A stretch of DNA of 64,000 bases from Rhododendron vialii. Taxonomy: Eukaryota; Streptophyta; Magnoliopsida; Ericales; Ericaceae. Under the pieces are notes generated by a model. It had not been told where the DNA came from. It saw only the letters and a list, made by a program, of their open reading frames with translations, and did not search any database. Below, piece after piece: positions 36,408 to 48,733 of this stretch. The position numbers and the translations under genes are program-made. The DNA lies in NCBI RefSeq assembly GCF_030253575.1, contig NC_080557.1:48281501-48345500 (forward strand), written 5' to 3'. Positions within the stretch are counted from its first letter, which is position 1, and every line of letters starts with the position of its first letter.

Positions 36408-37200
36408 TCAATCATCAAACCTGGAACCCTTCTGAACCAGGAGCTTCAACTATTAACAAAATTATCTGCCTGAACCATGATGCTGCTGCTTTCGTCTTTT
36501 TAAACGGTTCCCTGAATTCCCCGAGTTTCTAGCATGTCGCTTCAAGCACTTGTTACGAGCTATGATGTGAATCGCTAGGATTGTTGACGGTTATTCAAAT
36601 CCTATGGGACGAACTCTTGCACACCCTCATTATGAAGAAGACAATTATGATAATCCACAAGCGACATGATTAATTGACTAAACAAGCGAGCTCTATTACT
36701 TTGAGCGGACCCATGTCACTGTCTTGCGCAATTATGTTGTGTTCGTCTTTGCCTGTTTGGTACTTGTACAAATAGAAGTACTGCCAATAAAATGGAAAGT
36801 TTATGTAGACTAAAACAAACATATGCTAGTCGAACTAACCTGATTTCAAGATATGCTAATAAAAAAAAGTAGATATACAGGGAAAACTAAGGTTTAATAC
36901 ACTACAATAAGTAAATAAGTATACTAACAGCCAAAGCAAGATGGAAATAGGTACTACACAACATCTTTCCAGATTAACGACGGTCCAGAGCTAATCCTTC
37001 TTAAGTGCATCCACTCTCACTATTGTCAGCCCAATGAGCTGACAATAATGAGAGTGTAAATGTGTATTAAAGGGTATAAAAAGTACACAGAAATGCGTGT
37101 TTTCTTGTCTTATAGTGTGTTTATCGTCAGCTCATTGGGCTGACAATAGCAAGACCGTTTACCAAAAAACAAAAATGGCAGTTTCAAAAGCTCATCTAAT
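36408..37200. other. Spacer downstream of the U1A gene copy
   Basis: No gene is seen. At 37005-37150 an imperfect palindrome carries GTCAGCCCAATGAGCTGAC and, inverted, GTCAGCTCATTGGGCTGAC, probably a small MITE in the former 3' region of the U1A gene. Confidence 0.5.
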
Positions 37201-40200
37201 CTATTTCTTTGCGTAGGTAAACAACATTGGGTTCTCAGGTGATATCTTGAAACCCTGGAGTCCCTGCATTGCGTATGTGGATTGCATCTCATTCTCATAC
37301 TCAACAAAGGCAATTCCCGGTTTCGCTTCCACCATTCTTACTTCCTTAAAGCCAGGGTATTGGCAGAAGAGCACTTGCAGCATCATTGGAATGGTCTGAT
37401 GCGGAAGATTCTGAACAAATAATATGTTAATTTGGCAGAGCTGGAGCTTCTGGGACGGCAGATTTTGCACCACCAATATATGGTATTTGTGATAACTGCA
37501 CCAAATTGTGGAAGGAGACAGAAAAGGTGAGGTCCTTCCAAAACACACACCAACATTATCCATAAATATTAAAAAAATTACAAGGAATGAACAAAAGCTA
37601 CCACATAATATTCTAAGGAGAAACCTATTGCATCCATTCCATTCCATGCAAGTAGAGTACTGAACAGCAGTTAGTATATCAACTTCATAAAGTGGAGTCT
37701 AAAATCAAGCACTGAGTCAAAAATCCGTATGAGGTGTAGTCGTAGTCAATAAAATATTAAGCCAAATTATTAAGTGCCCAATAACTATACTGTCTAATAT
37801 ATCGCATTGATTCCTATTTCCTTTCTCGAAGTCCGCACGGTGTCACTGTCACAGAAAGCTCCTGTGTGACAGGACACACCAACCGTAGGGGAAAAAGGAC
37901 TATACCTTGAATTTCCAAACAAATGAAGTAGCACGGAGAACATATAGATATCTAAAGGATAAATATAGTAGTGACAACGAGAATACCTGATTTACTCTCA
38001 GAATAATCCTTATAAAACATATGCATGCAAACTCAATAAAACTAATTCCAAACCATTCTCTGAAAAATGACTCCAAAAGTAATTTGAACTTCTAAGGTAA
38101 CAGGAAACATGCTTACATGAGGAGCTGCACCATAGGTACCGCCATAAGCAGGATTCTGACCCATTCCAGCTAGATTTGCATCGTGTTGGTCTTTTCGCTT
38201 CCTCCCTGTTGAAAGAAAGAGGCATGAAAACTCATATAACTAAAAAGATAGCTTACCATCATCCTTTTTCGATATGTCTACTTGTATTTGAGTAGTCTTA
38301 ACTCGAACGACATAAAGTGGCATCAATCTTTACTTGTCAATTACTCCCCTTTACCTTTTTATAAAATGGCGAGTGAAGTACATAATATAACTATAACAAG
38401 ATACCGGAATGAAACCCATGTTAACATTCAGAAAACTCCGCAAAGTTTCTCGACCCATCGAGAACTCAGACCATCGTAGAAATTGAAGGAAGAGACGCGT
38501 ATTCCATGCATGTGTGCAATAATGTCTCACCTTTTTCCTCATGCCTCTTTTTTCTCTCTCTCGGAACAAAAGTACCATCAGCTTTTGCTATTACATCTGA
38601 TTTTGTCTTTGCATATTGTATCCTCTGCAATTTAAAAAAATTACTATTAGTCATTCGTCTATATGAGAGAGCAAAACAAACACAAACACACACACGCACA
38701 CCTACACATCATGACTACAAGTCAACAACTAGTCAACTGGCATGAAAGTGCAACATAAGCAACATAGGGCTCAGAATTACCCGTTGACTTCCATAGGAGT
38801 CTAAACTCAACATCTACTATCGGAACACAAATGTAATGCATATTTGTAGCTTAGTGAGCTAAAGTTTGCAATAACTTTAACTTGACATAAATACAACTAA
38901 GTTTCTCTTCAGAATTTACTATTTCAGTTCTCAGACATAATGATGAACCTTAGTTGGGGGAGAACCCTATATATTGTATTAGTAAAGCCTAATGGCCATG
39001 CCAAATATTAGATGACCTTGAAATGGAAATGATCTTTTATAACAAGCTCACACCCAAAATTTCTTATTCCAATAACCCACAATGTGGGACCTTATTACCT
39101 CTTTTCTTTTAATAGGCCAGTCCAAACACAAAATCTGTGCGTCAGTTGGTTACCTTACCGGAAACCTGGTGTCCCTGTCTTGAGTATTTGGTCCTATAGA
39201 GCCAAGTAGGCAACAAAACAGGGGCAAAGAAAACAACCATACGAGAGAACACAATAAGCTAGTTGAGCACTGTAGCAAAAAAATGACCTGGGCAAGACGT
39301 CAACAAAGTGAACTAAACAACATTGCAACCGCAATCATAAAGTATCTGTTCCACCAAGGAGACAGATTTCTTAGCTCCCATTGAGTCTCCTCGAATGTAA
39401 ACATTTCTCAAACGGAGCCGGCAGGAGGGAAAAAATCAAAAAATAAGGAGCTCCAGCTCTAATACATAGCTAGGCCACCATTCAAAGGACCACTCACAGG
39501 TCCACTATCAGCCATTAACAGCACAAAGTCAAACTTGTATAGAGCCTGGTACTTGCAAAAGTGCTCGGAATTGCTAATGACTATGAAAAGCAAGCTGCCC
39601 GACCACAGGTTACTGGTTATGGACTGTCACCTCAAACCTTAGATAAGAGTTATATAAACAATCCTAGACCAGTAGCGCTTGGTATTGCTTGTGATATTGA
39701 AAAGCAAGCTGTCCAAATTCAAGTTATTGCGTATGGCAACCAATCAAGGTCACTGTCTGAAAGGCACACACGCCTAACTCTTAACATCTTCAGTGGGTTC
39801 AATTCTTGCCTGGGAACAAGACTAACTATGGTCCATGGGGCTCAATCATCGACCACATGGCTCATCATACGAGACCCTTACATAGTTAAAATGAGAATTA
39901 TACGATGAAAATGAAATTTGATTTGTCTGATGGTGTTATTGTCATCAAAGGGAGATATTTTTTATATCATGAACCCCATATTTATCGTCGTAGATGCTAA
40001 TGGTCGACACTAACGTCATATGCTCTCATTCAAATAAACTAACAATGTCATGGTAAAAGAAGAATATAACTTGCATTGATCTGTTTTGCCTGCATAATTA
40101 AGTTATCCTAACCGTATAAAAGCACAACTGTCCATGATATAACAGAAATTGGCCGCGGTAGAGAATTTACACAAAGAAATCAAACTCAGACTTAAACACC

Positions 40201-40362
40201 TCCGTTCGAGAGAGAAACTGGAACTAGGGCAAAACAAAAAGTCCAAAAAAAGACGATAGGGAAAGGGAAATGAGTACCTTCGAACTTGATCTTCTCGTTG
40301 AGGTTGTTGATGTATATAGTCATGTTCGTAGGAACGTCGCCGCCGGTAGCCATCTCCGCCAT
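37201..40362 (-). pseudogene. U1A: U1 snRNP protein A (U1A) copy lacking the first-RRM exon
   Basis: U1A binds U1 snRNA through its first RRM. Recognised exons are 40362-40278 (MAEMATGGDVPTNMTIYINN...KIKFE), 38624-38531 ([20 protein letters not shown]...HEEK), 38205-38117 (GRKRKDQHDANLAGMG... YGAAPH) and 37495-37201 (LSQIPYIGG..., then the second RRM with ILFVQNLP and PGIAFVEYE, ending YAKK). The exon that should follow the first one, with the body of RRM1 including its RNP1 motif, was not found in the 1.65 kb gap. Joining exon 1 directly to the next exon breaks the frame. In the last exon one extra base near 37428-37433 puts a stop after EAPALPN, just before NILFVQNLP. The copy is therefore probably non-functional, or the assembly is faulty here. 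Position between SAG21 and PHR2/UTP14 fits conserved gene order. Confidence 0.82.
39561..39790 (+). repeat. Tandem 115-bp repeat with an open frame inside the U1A gap
   Basis: Two related units begin near 39561 and 39676. Both encode a similar peptide on the plus strand (LGIANDYEKQAARPQVTGYG and LGIACDIEKQAVQIQVIAYG). The open frame continues to 39908. I do not recognise the protein. It lies in the gap where the U1A RRM1 exon is missing, so it may be part of an insertion. Confidence 0.45.
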
Positions 40363-41439
40363 GGGTCTCTAGCTCTGAAATTCTAATAAACCCTACTACC
40401 TTTGAACTCCGACGAAGCAGCGAGAAGTTTTCCAGTGATTTGTTCCGAGTGGCCTAACAGGTGAGGAAATTCTTCTCTCTCGACTTTGGATAGGCTAAAC
40501 GGGCCAACTGTTGGTTTGGGCCACCAGTTATGTAATGGCTTTCGTGCTGGAAATAAAAACCCAAATCGCATGAGGATTATTCTAACCTCTGTAGAATAAT
40601 AGGTAAAATATGCTATATGAGAAAGTCGTATGGATATTCGTGAAAATCTTTAATTTTTGTGATATCTGAACTTATTTGAAATTATTAGCATATTATCCTC
40701 CTCTCACTAGACAGAAGTTATCAAAATCGATCTCATTAACGTAGTCCAATAGAGCATCTCACTTGACGAGGCCTTCTAAAATGTTTTAGAAGGTTAGAGA
40801 AATGAACTTGCAAAGGAACTCATAGAGAATGAATGCGCAACTCAAGTGTTTGGGCTTGGCCCGATTTTTTGGGCTTTGGCCCTCAGGTGTTTTGGCCTCA
40901 ACCCATTTTTCAACCTTTGATTGGATTCCTTCCCCTCTCCTCTCCTTAATGTACTCCTATTAAGTTTCTTAATAAATTTTTGCCATTTCGAAAAAAGAGA
41001 GGAGAGAACTCGTAAAGAATGAATGCACAACTCTCATTATGTGTCGAGAATTAATTTGTAAGGCTTGCATTTGTGAAGTTTTGTTCTTAGTGGGTCCCTC
41101 CGGAATTCTAAAAGTGTGTTAATTTGTTTAGGTCTATAGATTCCACGCACGCTTTGTAGGTGGAAACCTAATGAAAGAGGAAGAGACGAAACCCGTTAAA
41201 CTTGTAAATTTTTGTTGTGATGTTGCATCGTGGAATTATTGTTCGGTGAATCGCTTACAATATTGCTTTATACAGTATGTTTATTTAGCTATCGAATTAG
41301 CATGCAAATTATTTAATGCAAACTCCTGAATTATTGTGACTTTGTCGCAGTAAATGGCACGCATATTCTTGAATTGGCATATCTTTGTTGCAAATAACGA
41401 CAATAAATTATTAGTAATAAAGAGGGAGATTATAACTCT

Positions 41440-41487
41440 ATTTCTCGCTCTCTTTTTTTTTTTTTTTTTAACGGCCCATTTCTCGCT
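41440..41487 (-). repeat. Tiny poly(A) insertion with 10-bp direct repeats
   Basis: ATTTCTCGCT occurs at 41440-41449 and 41478-41487. The 28 bases between read on the minus strand GGGCCGTT, a run of A, then GAG. Confidence 0.6.
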
Positions 41488-42539
41488 TATTATATAGGTG
41501 ACATGTTTACATATTAATGATGCCCCTTTACCCTATCCAATCTGATGGATTTTTGCTTAGGTTACGAGGGGTTCATTGAATTCCCCTTCTAATGTTTTTT
41601 CCTGAAAGTCAAACGTCGGAAAAATAAATTGTTTAGCAATTGAACTTTTTATCAAAGTGCCCAATGAAAAGTTATTTTTGAAACATAAAACCAAAGCTTT
41701 ACGACATTTACTACCATCTACTGATTTGGTAAACATTCATCTAGAAGCAAGAAGATAGGCATGAATGATTAAAAAAAAAAAAAAGATAAGCACAAAAGCA
41801 AGAAACCAACCAACTGTTCGGCCTTTGGCTTGCTTTGATGGAGATGCGATGACCTTATCCTTGGCCTTTCTTTTAGTCTGACATTCGAGAATCTTCTTTA
41901 AAAACGGTCCGCGGCGCGCGTATCTTCCTTTTTTTTTCTTTCCTTTTTATAATAATAATAATAATAATATAATTTATCTAATAAAACACAAAGGTGTGAG
42001 GATCACACAAACACAAATTGAAAGAATAGCTGAGATTTATTTGATCCAATGGTTGACAAAGAACTTTGCAAATGTAATGTAAGTGCTCACATTTTTTTTG
42101 TAGTAATTGCACAAATGTCACCGATCTTCCAATTTCAAAACCCTATACGCAAATTGATAGTTCTTTATAGCCAGCTTAAAAGTTTAGTTGGGGAGTGCCG
42201 TAAGCATGAGTAATTCTCTTTCGTACCACCAAGAAGAGGATCACATACTACACACTAATAAATCGATTTAGTGTTTGAGCTACTAGCTAGCAAGTGCTTT
42301 AGGCACGGACAATTCCAACCGGGGTGCGTAATGCCGTAGGTACGGGCAAACACTAGTACTCTTATAATACAATATGTTTCATGTCAGTTTGTGCTCATTT
42401 TGTACAAACTTTCATGAGGGTAAAGTGGCCCAGGTTTAACACGTTTATGCGCGAGGTTAAGGTGGCTGGCTGAAGTGTTACTTGTAAAAAGGATCGAATC
42501 TTGAATTATTAAGAGTGAGCAAATCCGGAGGCTGTGCTA

Positions 42540-42668
42540 AGGACAAAGAAAATGGGCAAAGAAAATACCCTTAAAGTGTATATGAACGGTCCAGATGCAC
42601 AGTAAATCTGGACCGTTCATATACACTTTAAAGATTTTTTCTTTGTCTATTTTCTTTGCACTTAACAT
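42540..42668. repeat. Short palindromic MITE-like repeat
   Basis: The arms contain AAAGTGTATATGAACGGTCC and its inverse around a short centre, with GGGCAAAGAAAAT / ATTTTCTTTGC at the flanks. It does not code. Confidence 0.7.
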
Positions 42669-43084
42669 TTCTCAAACCCGTAAGTGTTAAACAAAACAAT
42701 TTCGCCAATCCCTCGGGTGCCTCCGGCCTTGTTTGTAAAGCACGAGGACAAAGTGGACGGACGCCAGTGATGTCATGATATTAGTGGGAGGCAGGGAGAA
42801 ACAGTCCGACGGCTGAGAGAGGAGAATTCATCGCCCATTTGAAAGATTCGGCCAGCTCACCCCATTGTTGCTATCATCGAAGCTTCTTCGCACTGTTTAC
42901 AAAAATGACACGTTAATACCGATTGGTAGTGGAAAAGTAGTGAGTAGCTCAACCGTCCGATTGTGTTCATTTTACATGTGATTATTAAAATTAGTTGCAA
43001 TCATGAAAGTGTAATCAAGAAGACCTTTGACTGAGAAATTCACGGGTAAAATTAGTATTTGGGGCATTTCTGGCTTCAAGGGCC

Positions 43085-43207
43085 CCACGAATTTTACCAC
43101 CACATATTTTAATGGGGCGGCTTCACGAATTTTGCCCCACGGATTTTACCACCACATATTTTAATGGGATTGGCCCCACGATTTTATCACTACATATTTT
43201 AATGGGG
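43085..43207 (+). repeat. Tandem repeat, about 50-bp unit
   Basis: Three imperfect units contain ATTTTACCACCACATATTTT followed by AATGGGG and a CCCCACG-type link. Confidence 0.75.
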
Positions 43208-44029
43208 TTATTTATTTTATATGATCGAAGGAACTTACAATCATCTCGATTAATTTTGAGATCTTAAAATTAATGATCTAACAAATCATGCAGTGAATCC
43301 AAGATTAGTTAAAATGATTGGTTTTCGATAAATTTGAACAGTAAAGGGAGTTTATTAAAGTAGACGCACATAAAACTTTTGGTTTGTTTTGGGTATTTGT
43401 GAATGAGATTCTACACAACGTTGGAGGAAGGTCTTGGAACAAATACCGCGAGTAATGAATAATCTATCCAGAAGGTATGTATGGAATGTTTTAGCAATAT
43501 TAGTTTTTGGTGAAGTCTTTCATTCCAAGTCAAATTCTTTATTTTTGCAGAGTTCATCTCACGTGAACGGATTGTGAAGGTAGTAACAAATTTGAAAAGA
43601 ATAACTTCTTGGTAAACTTTATCCAGAAAAAAACAATCAATTTAACATAGAAGCTAAAAACATTTAAAAAAAGACTTACAGTATATTACTCCTATGAAAA
43701 AATACGGAGTAATAATTTACGGAGCTTTTTGTAAATAGTTGTTTATAGAGGCGAATTTCAAACATCTAAAGTATTTTGGACGATCCATTCAAAGCTGAAA
43801 TTGATGGGCAAAATGCATGGCCGAAATCACGCAAATTTGAGAAAAGCTGGTTTAAAAAGGCTCCGTGCATAAGTGTATCTCTACTGCTGTATTCTAGAAA
43901 AGAAGTGGAAGCCGTTAGCCTCCACGACTTTGCGTCAACCAGTGACACACAACTTTACGCGATTAGATGCCGAGTTTGACGGGGCCCCATTGGAAAACCA
44001 CGCGTTGGAAATTTCTCTCTCTCCCCCCC

Positions 44030-44036
44030 TATATAA
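44030..44036 (+). promoter_or_regulatory. TATA box of the LEA gene
   Basis: TATATAA lies 233 bases before the ATG, followed by a leader with a long GA repeat. A CACGCG element (coupling-element-like) lies at about 43999-44004. These fit an ABA/stress-responsive promoter, but function is inferred only from motif. Confidence 0.6.
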
Positions 44037-44105
44037 ACTCTGCAATCGCCTCTGACTCTCCCTCATATTATAACGATCTCTTCATAACACGAGAGGTACC
44101 CTTCT

Positions 44106-44109
<4 letters not shown>

Positions 44110-44143
<34 letters not shown>
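44110..44143 (+). repeat. (GA)n microsatellite in the LEA gene leader
   Basis: About 16 GA units lie between the TATA box and the start codon. Confidence 0.9.
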
Positions 44144-44147
<4 letters not shown>

Positions 44148-44268
44148 CATTAGCTGCTGCGAAAGGTTTTTCCATAGAAGAAGAATCCACAAGCCTTTTC
44201 GCAGTAGCCTTCAATTTTCTTTTCTCCAATTCGCATAAACATATTATTATACTCCTACACAAGCAGAA

Positions 44269-44857
44269 ATGGCTCGATCTCTCTCGAACGCCAAGCTGCT
44301 CTCCGCTTTCGTGGTTGACAGAATCTCCGTCGCCGTTAGCAGGTAGCTACCGCATATTCCTCAATCTTCTCTCTTTGATGTTACCCGTTTTTTGCTCTCT
44401 GTTTCTACAATACGGAGAAAAAGGAAACGAAAAAACAGAGGAAACCGGAAGATAACAACAATTACAGTACTAAATCAGCATATGGAGTATTTTCCATTTT
44501 CTACGAATATTGCACGTACAAGTATATTCTGGAAAAGTCAATAATTTCCATGCTTTATTGCATTTTTAGGTAGGATTAATAAGATATATTCAATATTGTG
44601 TATTGAATATTGAATTTAAAATCCAATTTTGTGTGTACAGGCGGGGATACGCAGCGGCATCACAAGGTGTTGCATCGGCTTCCGTGAGGGGAGGCAGCGT
44701 GATGGCGAAGAAAGGAGGGGAAGAAACAACCAAGAAGACATCTTCGTGGGTACCGGACCCGGTGACGGGATACTACAGGCCAGAGTCCCATGCCGACACG
44801 ATTGACGTTGCTGACTTACGGGAGATGCTCTTGAAGAACAACGTTAGACGAAACTGA
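44269..44857 (+). CDS. SAG21: Mitochondrial LEA_3-family protein (SAG21/LEA5-like)
   Basis: Two exons, 44269-44342 and 44641-44857, join as AG|G to a 96-residue protein, the usual size for this family. The N-terminus MARSLSNAKLLSAFVVDRIS is a basic amphipathic mitochondrial presequence and is followed by the conserved RRGYAAASQG motif. The C-terminal half has the family signature SSWVPDPVTGYYRPES and the IDVADLREMLL end. Relatives (Arabidopsis SAG21/LEA5) respond to senescence, oxidative stress and ABA and act in mitochondria. The intron position after the presequence fits the family. The AATAAA at about 45026 is a plausible poly(A) signal. Confidence 0.93.
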
Positions 44858-45703
44858 ATAGGAAAGATGGTGATCGCTCGGAAATCATATTCATTCCGTT
44901 TCTTCGCTTTCGAAGAGATGGATTAATGTTATAGTAGACTCCTCCTCTGTGCCTTGTCGTGAGGGATTGTTATGGTTTCTGGGGTCTTTTGTTCTTTCCA
45001 TTGCCCGAAATTGGTTTACCATTTGAATAAAATTTACCAATTGCGATGTTGGTTTTCTGGATACCTTTCAGTCATTTTTTTAATATAACTGTATGTATTG
45101 CGCGCATCTCGACTTTCTCTCATCTTTTCAATTTTAGCTGTTTCAATCAGAGTCGAAAATCACATGTGCTCTAATAAATAAGATGGTGGTGAGCAAATTG
45201 AAATTGAGATACTCAAAAGCTTCAGCTCCAAAAAAAAATATAGTGAAAAATTGAAATTAGGTTGTCCTGTAGAATAAAGCAATCGATTGATAGCAAACTG
45301 ACATACACAATTTATCTTCCGGTAAAGGACTAAAGTCAAGCTTGGAGAGGAAATTAAAACAAAAAGATAGTAGTCCGGATTACCTAAAGGTAATATATTG
45401 GTAATATAAATTTGAGCGATTAGTGTCAGCCCGGTACATGCATGCACCTACACCTTACATGGTCAAACACGAGAAGTCATTATGGTGATTGAATGAACCG
45501 CCCCAAAGGGGTCCTAGGAGTACAAGGTGTCTCTTGTAACGGCTTCCTACAACTACGGGGATAAGCTTATCTCTACGGGAATAAGGATTAAACATTCCAA
45601 GTTTTACGGGAATTCCTAGGAAAGCTATGCAATTGGACCAGATAAGTGCCATCCTAATTCACACCTCAAAGATCCAAGGATTCTAATCCTAATGGTCACT
45701 CTT

Positions 45704-46332
45704 GAGCAAAGTTTACTTCCACCACTTGTGGTTTTGGCCATGTGCAGATACACCCCATGTGATTTAAAAGTGTGCACATAATTTCCTGTAGTTTTAAAAT
45801 TGTGTGGATAGACCCCCTGCCGTCATGTTTTCTATCCATATTAACGGAGATATATCTCACACGTCTCTAGAATGTAATCTTAGTCGTTCATAATAAATTA
45901 AATAAAGAATATAGTATCTCTATAAAAATTCATCCCGATCAGGCATCAATAACCCAGTGATCTAATTTGTGGTAAATTCAAATTGAAAATTTTAATTTCA
46001 TAACAAAATTGATTCAACCATGAGATTTTCGTTTTTTGATTGACTTGAATTTTGGCATAGATGTAGTAAACTCTACAATATCAACGATTTGGATTCAATT
46101 TTTGGTATAGGGGATGGTGGGGTTAGATTTAAAAAAGAAGAAGAATCAAGGGAGATGATGAGGATATATCGGTCTTTTAATATTGTGTCCGTTAATATGG
46201 ATAAAAAATATGATGGCAAGGGGTCTATCCGCACATTTTCAAAATCGCAAAAGATTATGTGCACACTTTTAAACCATAAGAGGTGTATCCGCACATAGCC
46301 CATATCACAGGGGGTCAAAATAAACTTTGCCC
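45704..46332. mobile_element. Non-autonomous TIR element, possibly Mutator-like
   Basis: Inverted ends share GCAAAGTTTA and then about 150 bases of similarity (for example TTTAAAAGTGTGCACATAAT and TATCCATATTAACGG in both arms). The long arms suggest the Mutator group. I could not find a convincing 9-bp duplication, so ends and class are provisional. Confidence 0.6.
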
Positions 46333-46369
46333 TTTCAAATATTACTATACATACTTCGAAGATGGAAAA

Positions 46370-46578
46370 GTCGATAGAAGAAGCAATCCACCTAATGCAT
46401 TTTCCCACTGAAAGCAACTTCAAACTGTATTTACTTGTCGATGGAAGAAGCAATCCACCTAATGCATTTTCACCTAATGCATTTTCCCACTGCAAGCAAC
46501 TTCAAACTTGTCGATAGAAGAAGCAATCCACCTAATGCATTTTCCCACTAAAAGCAACTTCAAACTGTATTTACTTGG
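46370..46578 (+). repeat. Tandem repeat, about 70-bp unit, three copies
   Basis: Each unit carries GAAGCAATCCACCTAATGCA, TTTTCCCACT and AAGCAACTTCAAACT. The middle copy has a small internal duplication of CACCTAATGCATTTTC. Confidence 0.85.
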
Positions 46579-46814
46579 ATAACATTTTCCTGAAAGAAAA
46601 AAAACTTATTTCATTGAACACGTAAGCGTTTTCGTCAAAATATCTTTACCATATAGCATACACGTTGATACTACTCGGCCTACATAAACCTGCTCAAAAA
46701 CGGTAGGAAAACAACAAACAGTGCAATTCCCGACCCGTCTAGCCAGAGATCTTTTTTGACCCACGCAAACACTTGGCTTAAAAGATACTACTATATCTAT
46801 ATATTAGTAGAAAG

Positions 46815-47550
46815 TAGGGGTGCTCGTGGTCCGGTCCGGTTCGATTCGGATTTTTAAGAATCCGAGGACCGAACCGCTAGTCACGGTTTTTTGAAAATGA
46901 AATCCGTTTCCGGACCGAAAGTCTACGGTTCAGTTCCAATCCAATCCGTGACTTGCGGATCGGTTACGGTTTTGTCCACAAATTTTGGTACATAAGTAAG
47001 CAAAAATTAAACACTAGCATATATTATCTCGCAGACTAAAGCATTACACCAAATGAAAGCAAACACCAAATGAAAACAATACGTGCAGTTCTAGTCTTCC
47101 AAACGTTCATTAAAACCAAACAACAAAGTGGAACAAAAAAAAAAACACCAAAGATCTTTCATCAAAATGCAAGGCACGGCAACCGGCAAGAGTGTTACTC
47201 TAGAATTGGATGAAGTGAAACATTTTGTAGAGCTGCAAATAATGAATGAAGCGAAATTAGATTACAGTAAAATGAAACTCTAGCATACAAATTAACTAAG
47301 TTATAACAGAAATATAAACATTTTATTTATGTGTAGACATATATATATAATTATTTATAATAAATTCTCAAGGTCCGGTTCGGTTAATTCACGATTTCGT
47401 AATGAAAATCCGTGGACTGAATCGCGAGTCACGGTTTTTTAATTTTTCAATCCATGTCCGGACCATTAATCCACGGACAAAATTCAAAAGGTACGGATCG
47501 GTTCGGTCCGATCCGATTTCACGGTTCACCGGATTTTTTGAGCAACCCTA
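46815..47550. mobile_element. Non-autonomous hAT element
   Basis: Ends TAGGGGTGCTCG and (reverse of right end) TAGGGTTGCTC form short terminal inverted repeats. Flanking 8-mers GTAGAAAG (46807-46814) and GTAAAAAG (47551-47558) differ at one position, consistent with an old hAT target duplication. Subterminal regions are rich in GGTCCGGTTCGG and CACGGTTTTTT motifs. It encodes no transposase. Confidence 0.8.
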
Positions 47551-47877
47551 GTAAAAAGGTGTCAACAAACTAGGGTGGGCATTAAATATTCCAACTGAGG
47601 CTCTAGTTCTCAGTCAAATGTGGGAATAAGCACTCACAACACCAGTCGATCGGCCCCTCAAGACTGAGCTACCGCTCCCCCAAATCTGGGGATTACAAAC
47701 AGGGCACCAAATTGAAATTCAAGCTAAACATGCTTCCCAATCAATTCAAGTAACAATCAATAATAGTTCAACATGCTTCTGCATTCCAATCAGCCAAAAT
47801 AAAGTACAACCAACATAAATTAGATCCAGAAGTAACAGCAGTACGTAGTAGAATTTAGTCAATATCCATGTGGAAGT

Positions 47878-48039
47878 TTAAGATGTTTGATCCTCGACAT
47901 CTTTCTTGCAAAAACCCCCCATCGACGCTGCTCGGTTTTTGGCACTCTTCGTCAAGAATGCCTTTCTCTCATTATTATTTTTGACTAAACAGTCAAATGC
48001 CCTCAGCAGTGTCTGTTCATCGAAATACTTCACCTTCAT
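47878..48039 (-). pseudogene. Unrecognised C-terminal coding remnant
   Basis: A 53-residue frame starts at an ATG at 48039 and reads MKVKYFDEQTLLRAFDCLVK ... RKAFLTKSAKNR ... GGFCKKDVEDQTS. Upstream in frame is KCEEV, then a stop, so it looks like the end of a longer gene. A diverged inverted copy is at 48734-48955. I do not recognise the family. Confidence 0.4.
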
Positions 48040-48733
48040 AACTTCCTCGCATTTTTAAGGCACTTTTAGAGGATTATAATAGAATAGTCTCTTCGTGTAA
48101 AAGGGAATCTAATAAATGCGTGAATTTGATTGCCTGCAAAGCTAAGGAGGGCCTTCTTCCTCCTCCTCCCCTTTCCCCTTGCCCTATATGTTAGATTTAT
48201 TCCAATTTTGTGGACTAGCATATTGATTTATGTTAAAATGTTCTGGATTAGTTCGACTATCAAATATATCGGAGTATTTGTTTAGACCCATTTGGTTAGT
48301 GATCACCATTTTTATAGTGGGTTATTTTGATGCGCCTAATTTTGTAAGTATGTATTTTGTTAAGTGTGGGCCTGGTGCTATATGGTTAATTTGGACTCAT
48401 AATGGGCTGGGCCATTTTATAAGCACAAGAGGAGATCCTACTCTCATCTTCATATATATGTGTGTCTAGCCCATTGAGATACACACGGTTGTTGAGAAGA
48501 AGAGGAAAAGGGAGTAGCTACTCCTCTCAGGGAAATACCTGGTGCCTTTAAGAGGCTTGATCTTCTTCGGCCATCTAGAGATCAAAATCACTCATCTATG
48601 GCGTCTTCGTCTTTCACAGGTATGAGCTTAGGTTTTAAGTTTATTTCACATGCCATGGATTGGAGCAAGAAATTAGGGCTTGTAACTCTGCAAATTTCTA
48701 ACACTATAGAGTTGAGTACCCTTTTGGACACTG

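Larger units (their letters stand above)
40363..44268. other. Spacer between U1A and the LEA gene
   Basis: No gene is supported in about 3.9 kb. It contains a tiny poly(A) insertion (41440), a short palindrome (42540), an ATT-type microsatellite (about 41950-41970) and a tandem repeat (43085). The last few hundred bases are the promoter of the LEA gene. Confidence 0.5.

Noticed and set aside
38531-38699. Upstream extension of the U1A exon ([11 protein letters not shown]...)
   Set aside because: The extension is intron sequence read through a CA repeat; the acceptor CAG precedes AGGATACAATATGC.
46073-46495. 140-residue minus-strand frame
   Set aside because: It spans the end of a TIR element and a tandem repeat; the composition is repeat-driven.
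46370-46578. CRISPR-like array
   Set aside because: The units are adjacent tandem copies without spacers, in a plant genome.
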